Shown here piece after piece: positions 1 through 9,270 of a stretch of DNA of 64,000 bases. The stretch covers positions 36,428 to 100,427 of the forward strand of contig JAHZKF010000066.1 in assembly GCA_022600575.1 (NCBI GenBank), given 5' to 3'. Under the pieces are notes generated by a model. The model ran no database searches, was not told where the DNA came from, and worked only from the letters and a program-made list of their open reading frames with translations. Source of the stretch: Gammaproteobacteria bacterium (lineage in GTDB: Bacteria > Pseudomonadota > Gammaproteobacteria > Legionellales > Legionellaceae). The position numbers and the translations under genes were made by a program. Position 1 is the first letter of the stretch; each line of letters begins with the position of its first letter.

Positions 1-701
1 ATTTTATTAAGCCTTTGTTGTTGCTCTTAGTTGTGGGAGGGCTGTTATTGCTGGAGCCTGATTTTGGGGCGACAGTTGTAGTCAGTGGCACGGTTATGGT
101 GATGTTGTTTCTAGCCGGTGTTAGGTTGCGTTATTATGTTGGGTTGATGTTTATGCTTGGAGGTGGGCTTATTGTACTTGCAATATCGTCGCCTTATCGA
201 ATGGCTCGTTTGACCGCATTTCTAAATCCGTGGGCCGATCAGTTTAATAGCGGATATCAATTAACGCAGTCATTAATTGCTTTTGGGCGCGGAGGATGGG
301 TCGGAACGGGGCTTGGAAGCAGTGTTCAAAAATTACTATACTTGCCCGAGGCGCATACGGATTTCTTATTTGCTGTGCTGGCAGAAGAGCTTGGGCTGTT
401 CGGTGTTCTGCTGGTTTTGTGTTTATATAGTATACTTGTTGGGAGAGGTTTCTTAATTGGTTTTCGTGCCTATCAGCAAACGCGGTTTTTCGCGGCATAT
501 GTTGCTTACGGGCTGACGTTTTGGCTTGGCCTGCAAGCAGCAATTAATATGGGCGTGAATGCCGGGTTGCTTCCCACCAAAGGCTTAACATTGCCTTTGC
601 TAAGCTATGGAGGGGCAAGTTTGGTGGTGAACTGTGTGGTCTTAGCATTGTTGTTGCGAATTGACCATGAAAACCGTTGGCAAGCACTTGGCTTAAGGTA
701 A
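1..701 (+). CDS. ftsW: Lipid II polymerase FtsW, C-terminal part (5' end outside window)
   Basis: C-terminal ~233 residues of the SEDS-family peptidoglycan polymerase of the septum. The reading frame is open from the first bases, so the gene is cut by the window edge. Visible are several hydrophobic membrane segments, the SEDS motif EPDFGATVV, the periplasmic loop with NPW and SGYQLTQSLIAFG, and the late motif LPLLSYGG near the C-terminus that is typical of FtsW/RodA. The position at the head of murC-murB-ddl-ftsQAZ argues for FtsW rather than RodA. It would act in the inner membrane with the class B PBP FtsI. The stop lies 11 bases before the chosen murC start, so the two genes are probably co-transcribed. 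Confidence 0.95.
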   Translation, partial: FIKPLLLLLVVGGLLLLEPDFGATVVVSGTVMVMLFLAGVRLRYYVGLMFMLGGGLIVLAISSPYRMARLTAFLNPWADQFNSGYQLTQSLIAFGRGGWVGTGLGSSVQKLLYLPEAHTDFLFAVLAEELGLFGVLLVLCLYSILVGRGFLIGFRAYQQTRFFAAYVAYGLTFWLGLQAAINMGVNAGLLPTKGLTLPLLSYGGASLVVNCVVLALLLRIDHENRWQALGLR

Positions 702-712
702 GGGGAAGAACT

Positions 713-2137
713 GTGAATCAGACCAAATCATTTTTGTCACCTAGAATGGGACGCGTTGGTAATATACATTTTGTAGGCATTGGTGGTGTTGGGATGTGTG
801 GGATTGCTGAAGTACTACATAACGAAGGTTATCATGTCACAGGATCTGATGTGAGTGAAAATAAAGCGGTTTCATATTTAAGGTCACTTGGGTTATCGGT
901 TTTTAGTGGCCACCAGGCTGAAAATATAACAGGTGCTGATGTTGTGGTTCGCTCAACAGCCATTCATGAAGATAATCCTGAAGTAGTTGCTGCGAGGGCT
1001 GCGCGTATCCCCGTTATTCCTCGGGCAATGATGCTTGCTGAACTCATGCGTTTTCGTCAAGGTATTGCGATTGCAGGAACGCATGGTAAAACAACGACAA
1101 CAAGTCTTGTCAGTAGCTTGCTTGCAGAAGGTGGGCTTGATCCTAGTTTCGTGATTGGTGGAAAGTTAACTAGCATTGATAGTAATGCAAAGTTAGGAAG
1201 TTCTGCTTATTTTGTAGCTGAAGCGGATGAGAGCGATGCCTCGTTTTTGTTTTTGAAACCAACCATGGCGGTTGTGACGAATATTGATGAAGATCATATG
1301 GATACCTATGAAGGTAGTTTTGAGAAATTACGCGAGACGTTTATCGAGTTTTTACATCATTTACCTTTTTATGGTTTAGCCGTTGTTTGTGTGGACGATG
1401 CCGAAGTGCGGGGTATTTTGCCGTCAATTCAACGTCCAACCTTGACCTATGGTTTTTCTGAAGATGCAGAATATCGGGCGCTGGATTGGAAGCAAGAAGC
1501 TTTAGTGAGTTCGTTTACGGTAAAACGGCCTAAGCCACATACTGAACTTCGAGTACAATTGAACTTGCCTGGTCGGCATAATGCATTGAATGCAACGGCT
1601 GCTGTTGTGCTTGCAACTGAGTTGGGTGTTAAGGATGAGGCAATTCAGCAAGGCTTATTGGCTTTTCAAGGTGTTGGACGACGGTTTCAACTGTTGGGAG
1701 AACGTCAATTTGCAGGTGGTACAGCATTGGTGGTTGATGATTATGGTCATCATCCTGAAGAGATCCGTGCAACCGTTGATGCTTTTCGTGCGGTGTGGCC
1801 TGAACGGCGTCTTCTACATGTATTTCAACCCCATCGTTATTCGCGTACGCAGGCACTTTTCCCGCAATTTGTAGATGTATTAAGTCTTGTTGATGAACTG
1901 TTTTTATTTGATATTTACTCAGCAGGTGAGCCGATGATTGAAGGTATTAGTAGTGCGGCTCTTGCTAAAGCCGTTGATGAGCGTGTCGAAAACTTGACGA
2001 CTTTGGTGACAGAGGACAGCCTTAATACAGCGCTTGATCGCGTGGTTCAAAATGGAGATGTGATTTTACTGCAGGGCGCTGGCAACATTGGCCAGTTGGC
2101 GGCACAATTTATAGCATCTTCAGGGGAAACCAAGTGA
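713..2137 (+). CDS. murC: UDP-N-acetylmuramate--L-alanine ligase MurC
   Basis: Cytoplasmic Mur ligase that adds L-Ala to UDP-MurNAc. The N-terminal Rossmann motif GIGGVGM is at about residues 22-28, the P-loop GTHGKTTTT at about 122-130, and the C-terminal domain carries DDYGHHPEE and the HRYSRT motif typical of MurC. The length (474 aa) is normal. The start is taken as GTG 713, which has an AGGGGAAG ribosome site just upstream. A longer in-frame start at 677 would overlap ftsW and add residues not seen in the family. The stop overlaps the murB start by 4 bases (GTGA), which indicates translational coupling. Confidence 0.95.
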   Translation: MNQTKSFLSPRMGRVGNIHFVGIGGVGMCGIAEVLHNEGYHVTGSDVSENKAVSYLRSLGLSVFSGHQAENITGADVVVRSTAIHEDNPEVVAARAARIPVIPRAMMLAELMRFRQGIAIAGTHGKTTTTSLVSSLLAEGGLDPSFVIGGKLTSIDSNAKLGSSAYFVAEADESDASFLFLKPTMAVVTNIDEDHMDTYEGSFEKLRETFIEFLHHLPFYGLAVVCVDDAEVRGILPSIQRPTLTYGFSEDAEYRALDWKQEALVSSFTVKRPKPHTELRVQLNLPGRHNALNATAAVVLATELGVKDEAIQQGLLAFQGVGRRFQLLGERQFAGGTALVVDDYGHHPEEIRATVDAFRAVWPERRLLHVFQPHRYSRTQALFPQFVDVLSLVDELFLFDIYSAGEPMIEGISSAALAKAVDERVENLTTLVTEDSLNTALDRVVQNGDVILLQGAGNIGQLAAQFIASSGETK

Positions 2138-3027
2138 CAAAAAAGTTATCTTCCGATGGGATGCAATTATTAAAAGAACCGTTGTCTGCTTATACGACCT
2201 GGCGTATTGGTGGACCGGCTAAAAGGTTGTATAAACCGGCTAATTTAGCGGATTTAGCTGTTTTTTTAGCGGCATGTCCTGCAGATGAACCTTTGACTTG
2301 GCTCGGTCTTGGTAGCAATTCTTTAGTGCGGGACGGTGGTTTTTCAGGAACTGTGATTTTAACGCAAGGGTGTTTGAATGGGTTAGATCTCATTGCTGAT
2401 GACTTAATCCGTGTAGAAGCTGGGGTTTCATGTGCAAAAATGGCACGATTTACGGCACGAGAAAATTTACATGGTGGAGAATTTTGGGCAGGTATTCCTG
2501 GCACCATGGGGGGTGCACTACGCATGAATGCTGGATGTTTTCAGGGGGAAACATGGGATTCAGTCATTGAGGTTGAAACCATGACGCGTACAGGTGACGT
2601 GCGACGTCGGAAACCAAAAGAGTTTGAAATTGCTTATCGTACAGTCAAGGGGCTTGAACCTGATGAGTGGTTTGTTGCAGCGACGTGTCGTTTAACGCCA
2701 GGTGATAAGCAGGTTGCGTTAGGACGTATTAAAACCCTTTTGGAACGTCGAGCATTAACACAACCGACCAGTGAATATAATTGCGGTTCAGTTTTTCGTA
2801 ATCCACCGGATGATCATGCGGCACGTTTAATTGAGTCGTGTGATTTGAAAGGATTTATGATAGGTGGAGCTAAGGTATCGCAGAAACATGCAAACTTTAT
2901 TATTAATCATGAAGGACGTGCAAGTGCTGCGGATATTGAAGCATTGATTTCACATGTTCATAAGACAATTTTAGATAAAACGGGTATTGATTTGATACGT
3001 GAAGTGCATATTCTAGGAGAAAATTGA
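2134..3027 (+). CDS. murB: UDP-N-acetylenolpyruvoylglucosamine reductase MurB
   Basis: FAD-dependent, NADPH-using reductase that makes UDP-MurNAc. FAD-binding residues appear in WLGLGSNSLVRDGG (about 56-69) and GIPGTMGGALRMNAG (about 120-134). The catalytic Ser is in NCGSVFRNPP (S219) and the C-terminal Glu is in IREVHILGE (E290). The 297-residue length and the YRT-type loop fit the short (type II-like) MurB form rather than the longer E. coli protein. It starts with GTG overlapping the murC stop and ends in a TGATG overlap with ddl. In E. coli murB lies elsewhere; here it sits inside the dcw operon, as in many other bacteria. Confidence 0.95.
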   Translation: MTKKLSSDGMQLLKEPLSAYTTWRIGGPAKRLYKPANLADLAVFLAACPADEPLTWLGLGSNSLVRDGGFSGTVILTQGCLNGLDLIADDLIRVEAGVSCAKMARFTARENLHGGEFWAGIPGTMGGALRMNAGCFQGETWDSVIEVETMTRTGDVRRRKPKEFEIAYRTVKGLEPDEWFVAATCRLTPGDKQVALGRIKTLLERRALTQPTSEYNCGSVFRNPPDDHAARLIESCDLKGFMIGGAKVSQKHANFIINHEGRASAADIEALISHVHKTILDKTGIDLIREVHILGEN

Positions 3028-4145
3028 TGGTGCGCTTGAAACTGGTTTTGTTGTATGGAGGAAAATCGGGTGAACATGAAGTTTCACTCCAGTCAGCTGC
3101 CTCCGTTCTTGCAAACTTAGACCCGAATCAATATGAAGTCATGCCTGTGGGTATGGATAAAAAAGGGCGTTTGTATCTAAATGATCCAGATGATTTAATT
3201 GCGCATTATCCTGATAGTTTGCCTGTGGCTTTGCCTGACTCAAAAACATTACCAGGCTTGATTGTTAACGGGCAATTTGTTTTAGATGCAGATGTTGTTT
3301 TTCCGGTGATGCATGGACCACTTTGCGAAGACGGTGTTCTGCAGGGTGTATTCGATCTTGCGAGTATTGCATATGTTGGTTGCAATGTTTTGTCCTCAGC
3401 CATGTGTATGGATAAAGACATTGCAAGACAGCTTGCGAAGGTTGAAGGCATTGAAGCGATTCGTTATTACCGTCTTCCTCATACGACATCAGAAGCTCAA
3501 GATAAAACATGGTGTGAGGAGGCTGCGGCCGAATTAGGTTGGCCGTTGTTTGTGAAACCGAATGCGTTGGGTTCAAGTGTTGGAATTCACCGTGTGGATG
3601 ATATGGAGCGTTTATTAGAAGCTGTTCAGGATGCGAGACGTTATGATAGAACGGTCTTAGTTGAAGAGTATATTGAAGGTCGTGAAATTGAGCTTGCAGT
3701 GCTTGAGCATACCGGAGGTGAAGGATTACCGGATGTCAGTGTTCCTGGTGAAATTAGAACAGGGCATTCAGATGGTTTTTATTCATATGCGGCTAAGTAT
3801 ACTGAGTGTGAACAACTTGAGCTATGCATTCCTGCAGACTTAGATGCAACGCTAACGCGTAAGCTTCAGGTGGGTGCTGTAGAAATTTTTATGCGTCTTC
3901 GTGCAGGAGGACTTGCACGGGTTGATTTTTTTGTGCAAGATGATAAAAATAAAATTTATTTTAATGAAATCAATACATTACCTGGATTCACTACTGTAAG
4001 TATGTTCCCTAAGCTATGGGAGGCGAGTGGTTTGAAGTATTCAGCATTGCTTGATAGGTTGATTCGCGCAGCTGTTATAAGGCAACGTAGCCGCTCAGCT
4101 TTAATAACAGATTATGCGAGTTCATCACAGTATGTCACGGACTGA
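3027..4145 (+). CDS. ddl: D-alanine--D-alanine ligase
   Basis: ATP-grasp enzyme that makes the D-Ala-D-Ala dipeptide of the peptidoglycan stem. The N-terminus has the GGKSGEHEVSLQSA signature (about residues 10-23), the middle has the HGPLCEDGVLQGVFD substrate loop, and the ATP-grasp domain contains KPNALGSSVGI and the metal-binding NEINTLPGFT. The start is the ATG at 3027, which overlaps the murB stop (TGATG) and has AGGAGA upstream; a TTG three bases earlier is less likely. The enzyme is somewhat long (372 aa) with a short polar C-terminal tail, and its end overlaps ftsQ. Confidence 0.95.
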   Translation: MVRLKLVLLYGGKSGEHEVSLQSAASVLANLDPNQYEVMPVGMDKKGRLYLNDPDDLIAHYPDSLPVALPDSKTLPGLIVNGQFVLDADVVFPVMHGPLCEDGVLQGVFDLASIAYVGCNVLSSAMCMDKDIARQLAKVEGIEAIRYYRLPHTTSEAQDKTWCEEAAAELGWPLFVKPNALGSSVGIHRVDDMERLLEAVQDARRYDRTVLVEEYIEGREIELAVLEHTGGEGLPDVSVPGEIRTGHSDGFYSYAAKYTECEQLELCIPADLDATLTRKLQVGAVEIFMRLRAGGLARVDFFVQDDKNKIYFNEINTLPGFTTVSMFPKLWEASGLKYSALLDRLIRAAVIRQRSRSALITDYASSSQYVTD

Positions 4146-4866
4146 GGCTGCTCCTCGTCAGTTTGGAATTTATTTTGTGTTGCTCGTGTTATTGGCTTTT
4201 GCACTTGCTGCACGGTTAGTTTATGCAACACTTTCGAGTCCAGATCGATTTCCAATTCATACTGTTAAAATTGAAGCGACTTATGAGCATGTGACTCGAG
4301 AGTTGTTAGAAGGGATTTTATCATCACATTTAAAAGAAAGTTTTTTTTCGATATCAACACAACAATTAGAAGCTGAACTTTTATCGCTTGATTGGAGTGC
4401 GACTGTCCGAGTGACGCGTAAGTGGCCGGATATACTTGAAGTGGTTTTGGTTGAGAAAAAGCCTGTTGCTGTTTGGAACAATGCATTTGTAGCATCAGAT
4501 GGAACTTTATTTGAACAAGGAAAGGTGTCTGAGGGAGCTTTTAGTGGGCCTTATTTATATGGGCCGCCAACACAACAACAAGAAGTCTTACAAACTTATG
4601 AAAAATTAAGTAAGCTATTAGCAATGTATGGGTTGAGTGCGGTCTCGCTTCGCCTGAGTGATAATCAAGCTTGGGAGCTTGTTTTGACGAATGGTTTAAA
4701 GGTACGGCTTGGGAAACGAGATTTAGTACAGCGATTACGTCGTTTCTGTCGGGCATACCCGGCTGTTTTTGGCGATAAACCGGAACTGTTGTCGTGTGTT
4801 GATTTACGCTACGCTCGGGGTATGGCGGTGCAATGGAAGCAACAAACGAGAAAATCGGGAAGATAA
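4132..4866 (+). CDS. ftsQ: Cell division protein FtsQ
   Basis: Bitopic divisome protein that links FtsL/FtsB with early division proteins. There is a short cytoplasmic N-terminus, one transmembrane helix (FGIYFVLLVLLAFALAARLVY), then a POTRA domain beginning near FPIHTVKIEATYEHV and a beta domain with the family-type WPDILEVVLVEKKPVAVW. The position between ddl and ftsA is diagnostic. The start is uncertain: ATG 4132 is used, but ATG 4114 in the same frame would add six residues, and neither has a strong ribosome site. The gene overlaps the end of ddl. The stop overlaps the ftsA ATG by one base (TAATG). Confidence 0.88.
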   Translation: MSRTEAAPRQFGIYFVLLVLLAFALAARLVYATLSSPDRFPIHTVKIEATYEHVTRELLEGILSSHLKESFFSISTQQLEAELLSLDWSATVRVTRKWPDILEVVLVEKKPVAVWNNAFVASDGTLFEQGKVSEGAFSGPYLYGPPTQQQEVLQTYEKLSKLLAMYGLSAVSLRLSDNQAWELVLTNGLKVRLGKRDLVQRLRRFCRAYPAVFGDKPELLSCVDLRYARGMAVQWKQQTRKSGR

Positions 4867-6104
4867 TGGCTAAAAAAATAGAAAAAAATATTATCGCGGC
4901 CCTTGATGTTGGGACTTCAAAAATTGTGGTCTTGATTGCAGAGGTGACACCAAGTGGGACAATAGAAATCATCGGAACAGGTCGTCACGTTTCAAGAGGA
5001 CTAAAACGAGGCGTTGTCGTAGATATTGAATCTACTGTACATTCAATTCAAAGAGCCGTACAAGAAGCAGAACTGATGGCAGGCTGTGAAGTACGCTCGG
5101 TGTATACGGGTATTGCTGGTAGTCATATTAAAAGCTTAAATTCACACGGAATTGTCGCTATTCGTGACAGAGAGGTATCACAAGTAGATGTTGAGCGTGT
5201 GCTGGATGCAGCTAAAGCTGTTCCCATTCCGGCTGATCAAAAAATATTACATGTGTTACCCCAAGAATTTATTATTGATGGTCAAGGCAATATTCGAGAA
5301 CCGATTGGTATGGCTGGTGTGCGGTTAGAGGCACGAGTACATATTGTGACAGGCGCTGTGAGTGCCGCACAAAATTTGATTAAGTGTATTCGACGCTGCG
5401 GCCTTGAAGTCAATGATATGAGTTTAGAGCAACTTGCATCAAGTAATGCTGTGTTAACAGATGATGAGAAAGAATTAGGGGTTTGTCTGGTTGATATAGG
5501 CGGTGGGACAACTGATATTGCTATTTTCTCACATGGTGCTATTCAAGGAACAGCTGTGATTCCGGTTGCGGGAGACCAAGTAACCAATGATATTGCGATG
5601 GCACTTCGTACACCGACTAAAGCGGCAGAAGTTATGAAGCTTGAATATGCGTGTGCAATGCCTGAACTTGCAAGTTCCGGGCAAATGGTTGAGGTGCTGA
5701 GTGTCAATGAAAGGCCAGGTCGAAAAATTTCAACGAAAGCATTAGCTGAAGTTGTATCTGCGCGTTATGAAGAGCTTTTTTTGTTGATTCGACATGAGTT
5801 ACGCCGAAGTGGGTTTGAGGATTTAATAGCCGCAGGTATGGTATTGACAGGAGGCGCATCTAATTTGAATGGTGCAATCGCATTAGCTGAAATGTGTTTT
5901 GAAATGCCAGTTAGACAAGGCGTGGTTTCTGAAATGACAGGCTTGTCTGAAGAGATGTTACATCCTGCTTGGTCGACGGCGGTTGGTTTATTGTTGCATG
6001 GCTTTCAACAGCAGAGCGAAGGTGGGTATAATGGGTTTGCTTTAGGTGAAACGGCGAGTGGTGCCTGGACAAAAATGAAACAATGGTTTAGAGGAAATTT
6101 CTAA
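4866..6104 (+). CDS. ftsA: Cell division protein FtsA
   Basis: Actin-like ATPase that anchors FtsZ filaments to the membrane and recruits later division proteins. The phosphate-1 motif AALDVGTSKIVVLIAEV is near residues 12-28, the phosphate-2 motif VDIGGGTTDIAIF is in the second half, and the adenosine motif is VLTGGASNLNGAI. The C-terminus ends in an amphipathic segment (WTKMKQWFRGNF) of the kind used as a membrane-targeting sequence. The start is ATG 4866, coupled to the ftsQ stop; an upstream in-frame ATG at 4833 lies inside ftsQ and has no comparable support. A 29-base gap follows before ftsZ. Confidence 0.95.
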   Translation: MAKKIEKNIIAALDVGTSKIVVLIAEVTPSGTIEIIGTGRHVSRGLKRGVVVDIESTVHSIQRAVQEAELMAGCEVRSVYTGIAGSHIKSLNSHGIVAIRDREVSQVDVERVLDAAKAVPIPADQKILHVLPQEFIIDGQGNIREPIGMAGVRLEARVHIVTGAVSAAQNLIKCIRRCGLEVNDMSLEQLASSNAVLTDDEKELGVCLVDIGGGTTDIAIFSHGAIQGTAVIPVAGDQVTNDIAMALRTPTKAAEVMKLEYACAMPELASSGQMVEVLSVNERPGRKISTKALAEVVSARYEELFLLIRHELRRSGFEDLIAAGMVLTGGASNLNGAIALAEMCFEMPVRQGVVSEMTGLSEEMLHPAWSTAVGLLLHGFQQQSEGGYNGFALGETASGAWTKMKQWFRGNF

Positions 6105-6133
6105 CCCTAACTTGACCGTGAGGAGTAAGCGTC

Positions 6134-7324
6134 ATGACAGAACAAATGGATAGCCAACAAGAAAATGCTGTGATCAAAGTCGTCGGTGTAGGTGGTGGTG
6201 GCGGGAATGCAGTTGAACATATGTTGGCTGAACGGATTGACGGGGTTAAATTTATCTGTGCAAATACAGATGCCCAGGCACTCAAAAATTCTAAAGCCGA
6301 AGTTCAAATGCAACTAGGTGATGCATTAACGAAGGGTTTAGGAGCTGGCGCTAATCCACAAGTAGGTAGAGAAGCTGCTGAAGAAGATCGTGAACAGATT
6401 CAAGCAGTCCTTGAAGGGGCTGATATGGTATTCATTACAGCCGGTATGGGGGGCGGAACAGGCACGGGAGCTGCTCCTGTTTTTGCAGAAGTTGCAAAGA
6501 GCTTGGGTATTTTAACTGTAGCAGTGGTTACAAAACCTTTTTCATTTGAAGGAAAACAAAGAGCATTGGCGGCCGAAGAAGGGATGCGTCGATTGGCAGA
6601 ACATGTTGATTCGTTAATTACGATTCCGAATAATAAATTACTCAGTGTGCTTGGGAAAAATATTACACTTTTAAATGCGTTTAAAGCGGCTAATAATGTA
6701 TTGCTTGGTGCAGTTAAAGGGATTGCCGATTTAATTACACGCCCAGGGCTCATTAATGTTGATTTTGCGGATGTTCGAACTGTGATGTCTGAAATGGGTA
6801 TGGCAATGATGGGCACGGGGAGTGCGACAGGCGAGCAGCGTGCACGACAAGCGGCAGAATCGGCGATTGCATCTCCTTTGCTTGAAGATGTCAACTTTTC
6901 AGGGGCACAAGGTATTCTTGTCAATATCACGGCAGGTCTTGATATGTCTATTGGAGAGTTTGAAGAAGTTGGTGATGTCGTTAAAGAGTTTATTTCAGAT
7001 GATGCGACAGTTGTTGTTGGAACTGTGATTGACCCGGATATGACAGATGAGATGCGAGTGACGGTGATTGTGACAGGGCTTGGGGAAGAAAAAACACGTC
7101 AGCAAGCAGGTTCTATGGGTGGCAAGCGCGCCCCTTTATTTGAAACGCAGCGTCATGATGGTAGTTTTGATTACCAAGCATTAGATAAACCTGCGGTTGT
7201 GCGTAAACAAGTGACACCACCTAGTGTTTCAACACCGCAATCGAGCAAAAGTGATACGATTCCAGATGTCGATTATTTGGATGTTCCGGCATTTTTGCGT
7301 CGCCATGAGCATGAAGAGGTTTAA
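6134..7324 (+). CDS. ftsZ: Cell division protein FtsZ
   Basis: Tubulin-like GTPase forming the Z ring. The GTP-binding signature GGGTGTG is at residues 106-112, an upstream glycine-rich [10 protein letters not shown] loop is at about 18-27, and the T7 loop is [13 protein letters not shown]. After a variable linker the protein ends with the conserved C-terminal peptide DVPAFLRR, which binds FtsA and ZipA. The length (396 aa) is normal. A GAGGAG ribosome site precedes ATG 6134. A 129-base gap before lpxC holds a possible separate promoter. Confidence 0.97.
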   Translation: MTEQMDSQQENAVIKVVGVGGGGGNAVEHMLAERIDGVKFICANTDAQALKNSKAEVQMQLGDALTKGLGAGANPQVGREAAEEDREQIQAVLEGADMVFITAGMGGGTGTGAAPVFAEVAKSLGILTVAVVTKPFSFEGKQRALAAEEGMRRLAEHVDSLITIPNNKLLSVLGKNITLLNAFKAANNVLLGAVKGIADLITRPGLINVDFADVRTVMSEMGMAMMGTGSATGEQRARQAAESAIASPLLEDVNFSGAQGILVNITAGLDMSIGEFEEVGDVVKEFISDDATVVVGTVIDPDMTDEMRVTVIVTGLGEEKTRQQAGSMGGKRAPLFETQRHDGSFDYQALDKPAVVRKQVTPPSVSTPQSSKSDTIPDVDYLDVPAFLRRHEHEEV

Positions 7325-7350
7325 GCGTGCTGTTTTTGTACCTTGATATG

Positions 7351-7401
7351 GTCTAGACTTATTTAAAAGGTTTAGACTAATCAATCGATTATTGCTAGAA
7401 T
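7351..7401 (+). promoter_or_regulatory. Possible lpxC promoter with operator-like direct repeat
   Basis: Between ftsZ and lpxC, GTCTAGACTTA (7351-7361) and GTTTAGACTAA (7370-7380) form an imperfect direct repeat 19 bases apart. Downstream lies a -10-like TAGAAT at 7396-7401, with TTAGAC at 7372-7377 as a weak -35 (18-base spacer). This could give lpxC its own promoter and a regulator site. Weak, based on pattern only. Confidence 0.3.
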
Positions 7402-7453
7402 CGTTCAGATTTTTGTATTAACCGACAGGGGACAAAAAAAGGTGAGCATCACC

Positions 7454-8368
7454 ATGGTAAAACAACGGACACCAAAAACGGTCATTCAAGCGACCGGAGT
7501 AGGGTTGCATTCTGGGGACAAAATTTTATTAACTTTGAGCCCTGCGCCGGTTAATACAGGGATTGTATTTCGACGAACTGATTTGGATTCTATACCTGAA
7601 GTTCCTGCATCCTATAAGAATGTCAGCGAAACGAATTTATGTACTTCACTTGAGTATCAAGGCGTGCGTATTGCAACAGTTGAGCATTTACTGTCTGCTT
7701 TTGCAGGTTTGGGTATTGATAATGCATATGTTGACATTGATGGCCCTGAAGTACCGATTATGGATGGTAGTGCAGCACCGTTTGTTTTTTTGATTCAGTC
7801 GGCAGGTGTTTCTGAACAAAATGCACCAAAACGTTTTATTCGTATTTTAAAGCCCGTGCGTGTAGAAGATCAGGGTAAATACGTACAGTTCTTACCTTAC
7901 GAAGGTTATCGTGTATCGTTTACTATTGATTTTGAACATCCTGTTTTTAATGATAAACCACAAACAGCATCGTTTGATTTCTCATCGACATCTTATTTGA
8001 AAGAAGTGTGTCGGGCACGAACATTTGGTTTTTTGTCTGACTATGAAAAATTGCGAGAGGCAAATCTAGCTAAAGGTGGTAGTTTAGATAATGCAATTGT
8101 TGTTGATGATTATCGCATTTTAAATGAAGACGGATTGCGTTTTGATGATGAGTTTGTAAAACACAAAGTATTAGATGCGGTCGGTGATTTGTATTTATTA
8201 GGTTCAAGTTTGATTGGCGCATTTGAAGGCTATCGTTCAGGTCACTCTCTTAATAACCGTCTTTTACGAGCGCTGCTTGCAGCAGAAGATGCTTGGGAGT
8301 ATGTTTATCCTGAAGCGGGTGATTCGTCGTTAGATATTTATCCTGAAGGTTTTTTAGTCGAAGCTTGA
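7454..8368 (+). CDS. lpxC: UDP-3-O-acyl-N-acetylglucosamine deacetylase LpxC
   Basis: Zinc amidase that catalyses the committed step of lipid A synthesis. The family N-terminus [21 protein letters not shown] is present. The zinc ligands fit H78 in [12 protein letters not shown] and the [14 protein letters not shown] motif, and GHSLNNRLL holds the late catalytic His. The length is normal (304 aa). ATG 7454 is chosen over GTG 7442 because it matches the E. coli start and has AGGTGAG at the right distance. A short hairpin with a T-run directly follows the stop. Confidence 0.95.
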   Translation: MVKQRTPKTVIQATGVGLHSGDKILLTLSPAPVNTGIVFRRTDLDSIPEVPASYKNVSETNLCTSLEYQGVRIATVEHLLSAFAGLGIDNAYVDIDGPEVPIMDGSAAPFVFLIQSAGVSEQNAPKRFIRILKPVRVEDQGKYVQFLPYEGYRVSFTIDFEHPVFNDKPQTASFDFSSTSYLKEVCRARTFGFLSDYEKLREANLAKGGSLDNAIVVDDYRILNEDGLRFDDEFVKHKVLDAVGDLYLLGSSLIGAFEGYRSGHSLNNRLLRALLAAEDAWEYVYPEAGDSSLDIYPEGFLVEA

Positions 8369-8778
8369 TGTTCTCCGAGGCGTAAAAGCGCCTCTTTTAA
8401 CGGAGGATAGCTACAGTGTTTCGCACTTTCACAAATGGTTTTCTTTGCATTGTTTGAAAGTAATGCTGTATGTGAGTTTGTTTTTGAGGGCTTATTTGTA
8501 CTTAAAGACAGATTGATACGAATAGATGTGAGTTGATGCAGACCTGCTTTCCGTAAGTTGTCACGTAGTGAAGGGAGTTCGTAGCGTAGTTGCGCAGCCC
8601 AGACAGCGTCTTCCACTTGAAGCACAAGACATCCCCCAGAAAAACGACTCACCTGGCAAGGAATGGGGTCTTTTGAATCAAGATGTTGTTGCACTAAAGT
8701 TGTTAATGCTTCTAATTGAGTTGCCTCTTTATAGATTGAGGCGAGGGATGTATTGAAGCATTGTGTAATTTGGCGCAT
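8338..8778 (-). CDS. dciA: DciA-like DUF721 protein (replicative helicase operator)
   Basis: Small basic DUF721 protein of about 146 residues. DciA proteins help load or operate the DnaB helicase in bacteria that lack DnaC. The N-terminus [16 protein letters not shown] and the KH-like core ([19 protein letters not shown] followed by [15 protein letters not shown]) match the family pattern, followed by a polar low-complexity tail. The start is placed at ATG 8778; a longer frame begins at 8829 but is less family-like. The location beside lpxC is the usual gammaproteobacterial one, although here it is convergent and overlaps lpxC by 31 bases. Confidence 0.75.
   Translation of the reverse strand: MRQITQCFNTSLASIYKEATQLEALTTLVQQHLDSKDPIPCQVSRFSGGCLVLQVEDAVWAAQLRYELPSLRDNLRKAGLHQLTSIRINLSLSTNKPSKTNSHTALLSNNAKKTICESAKHCSYPPLKEALLRLGEHQASTKKPSG
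8377..8398 (+). terminator. Rho-independent terminator of lpxC
   Basis: GAGGCG (8377-8382), loop TAAAAG, CGCCTC (8389-8394), then TTTT. It begins nine bases after the lpxC stop and lies within the 3' coding end of the convergent dciA gene. Confidence 0.75.
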
Positions 8779-8850
8779 GGTCTTTAATTGTTTAAGCGTC
8801 CTGTGTGTTCTAGTATACAGGAGTGCCACATAAAACCGGAGTGTTTAAGC

Positions 8851-9270
8851 ATGGATAATCAACAAGTCGTATATCAAGCTCGTCTACATTGGATTTTATT
8901 TGTTTGGCCGATTTTATTTTTGATATTTAGTGCTTGGCTTGGTACGACCTTTTCAATTTTTCATGAAGTGAGTTTGCTCTTTATGGGAGTTGGGCTTATC
9001 TGGAGTATATTAATGTGGCTAACGTACCAGTTTTCATCGTTGACCATCAAAAAGAAACAAGTGGTACTACGAACGGGTATTATTGTACGTCAAACCATTG
9101 ATGTGCCCCTTTCAAAAATTGAAAGCATTGATATTAGACAATCTATTATTGGAAGTATTTTTAAATATGGCTCACTTGTGATTACAGGTACAGGTGGCAC
9201 AAGGCAGTCTATGGGGTATGTCGCAAGACCGCTTACTTGTCGCCGCCATATTGAACAACTTATGAATTAG
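8851..9270 (+). CDS. Membrane protein with bacterial PH-like (bPH_2, YdbT-type) domain
   Basis: A 139-residue protein with two N-terminal transmembrane helices (about 13-34 and 43-62) followed by a compact beta-rich domain. The pattern SLTIKKKQVVLRTGIIVRQ, VPLSKIESIDIRQSIIGSI and YGSLVITGTGG is the typical bPH_2/DUF304 signature. The cellular role of this family is generally not known. The start ATG 8851 has CGGAGTG upstream; an earlier in-frame ATG at 8788 would antisense-overlap dciA. It ends tail-to-tail with the next minus-strand gene, the two stop codons overlapping. Confidence 0.75.
   Translation: MDNQQVVYQARLHWILFVWPILFLIFSAWLGTTFSIFHEVSLLFMGVGLIWSILMWLTYQFSSLTIKKKQVVLRTGIIVRQTIDVPLSKIESIDIRQSIIGSIFKYGSLVITGTGGTRQSMGYVARPLTCRRHIEQLMN

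Noticed and set aside
6400..6930. Long open frame antisense to ftsZ (176 codons)
   Set aside because: It lies wholly inside a clear ftsZ gene, its product is Ser/Pro/Thr-rich without family features, and no ribosome site is evident. It is a shadow of codon usage.
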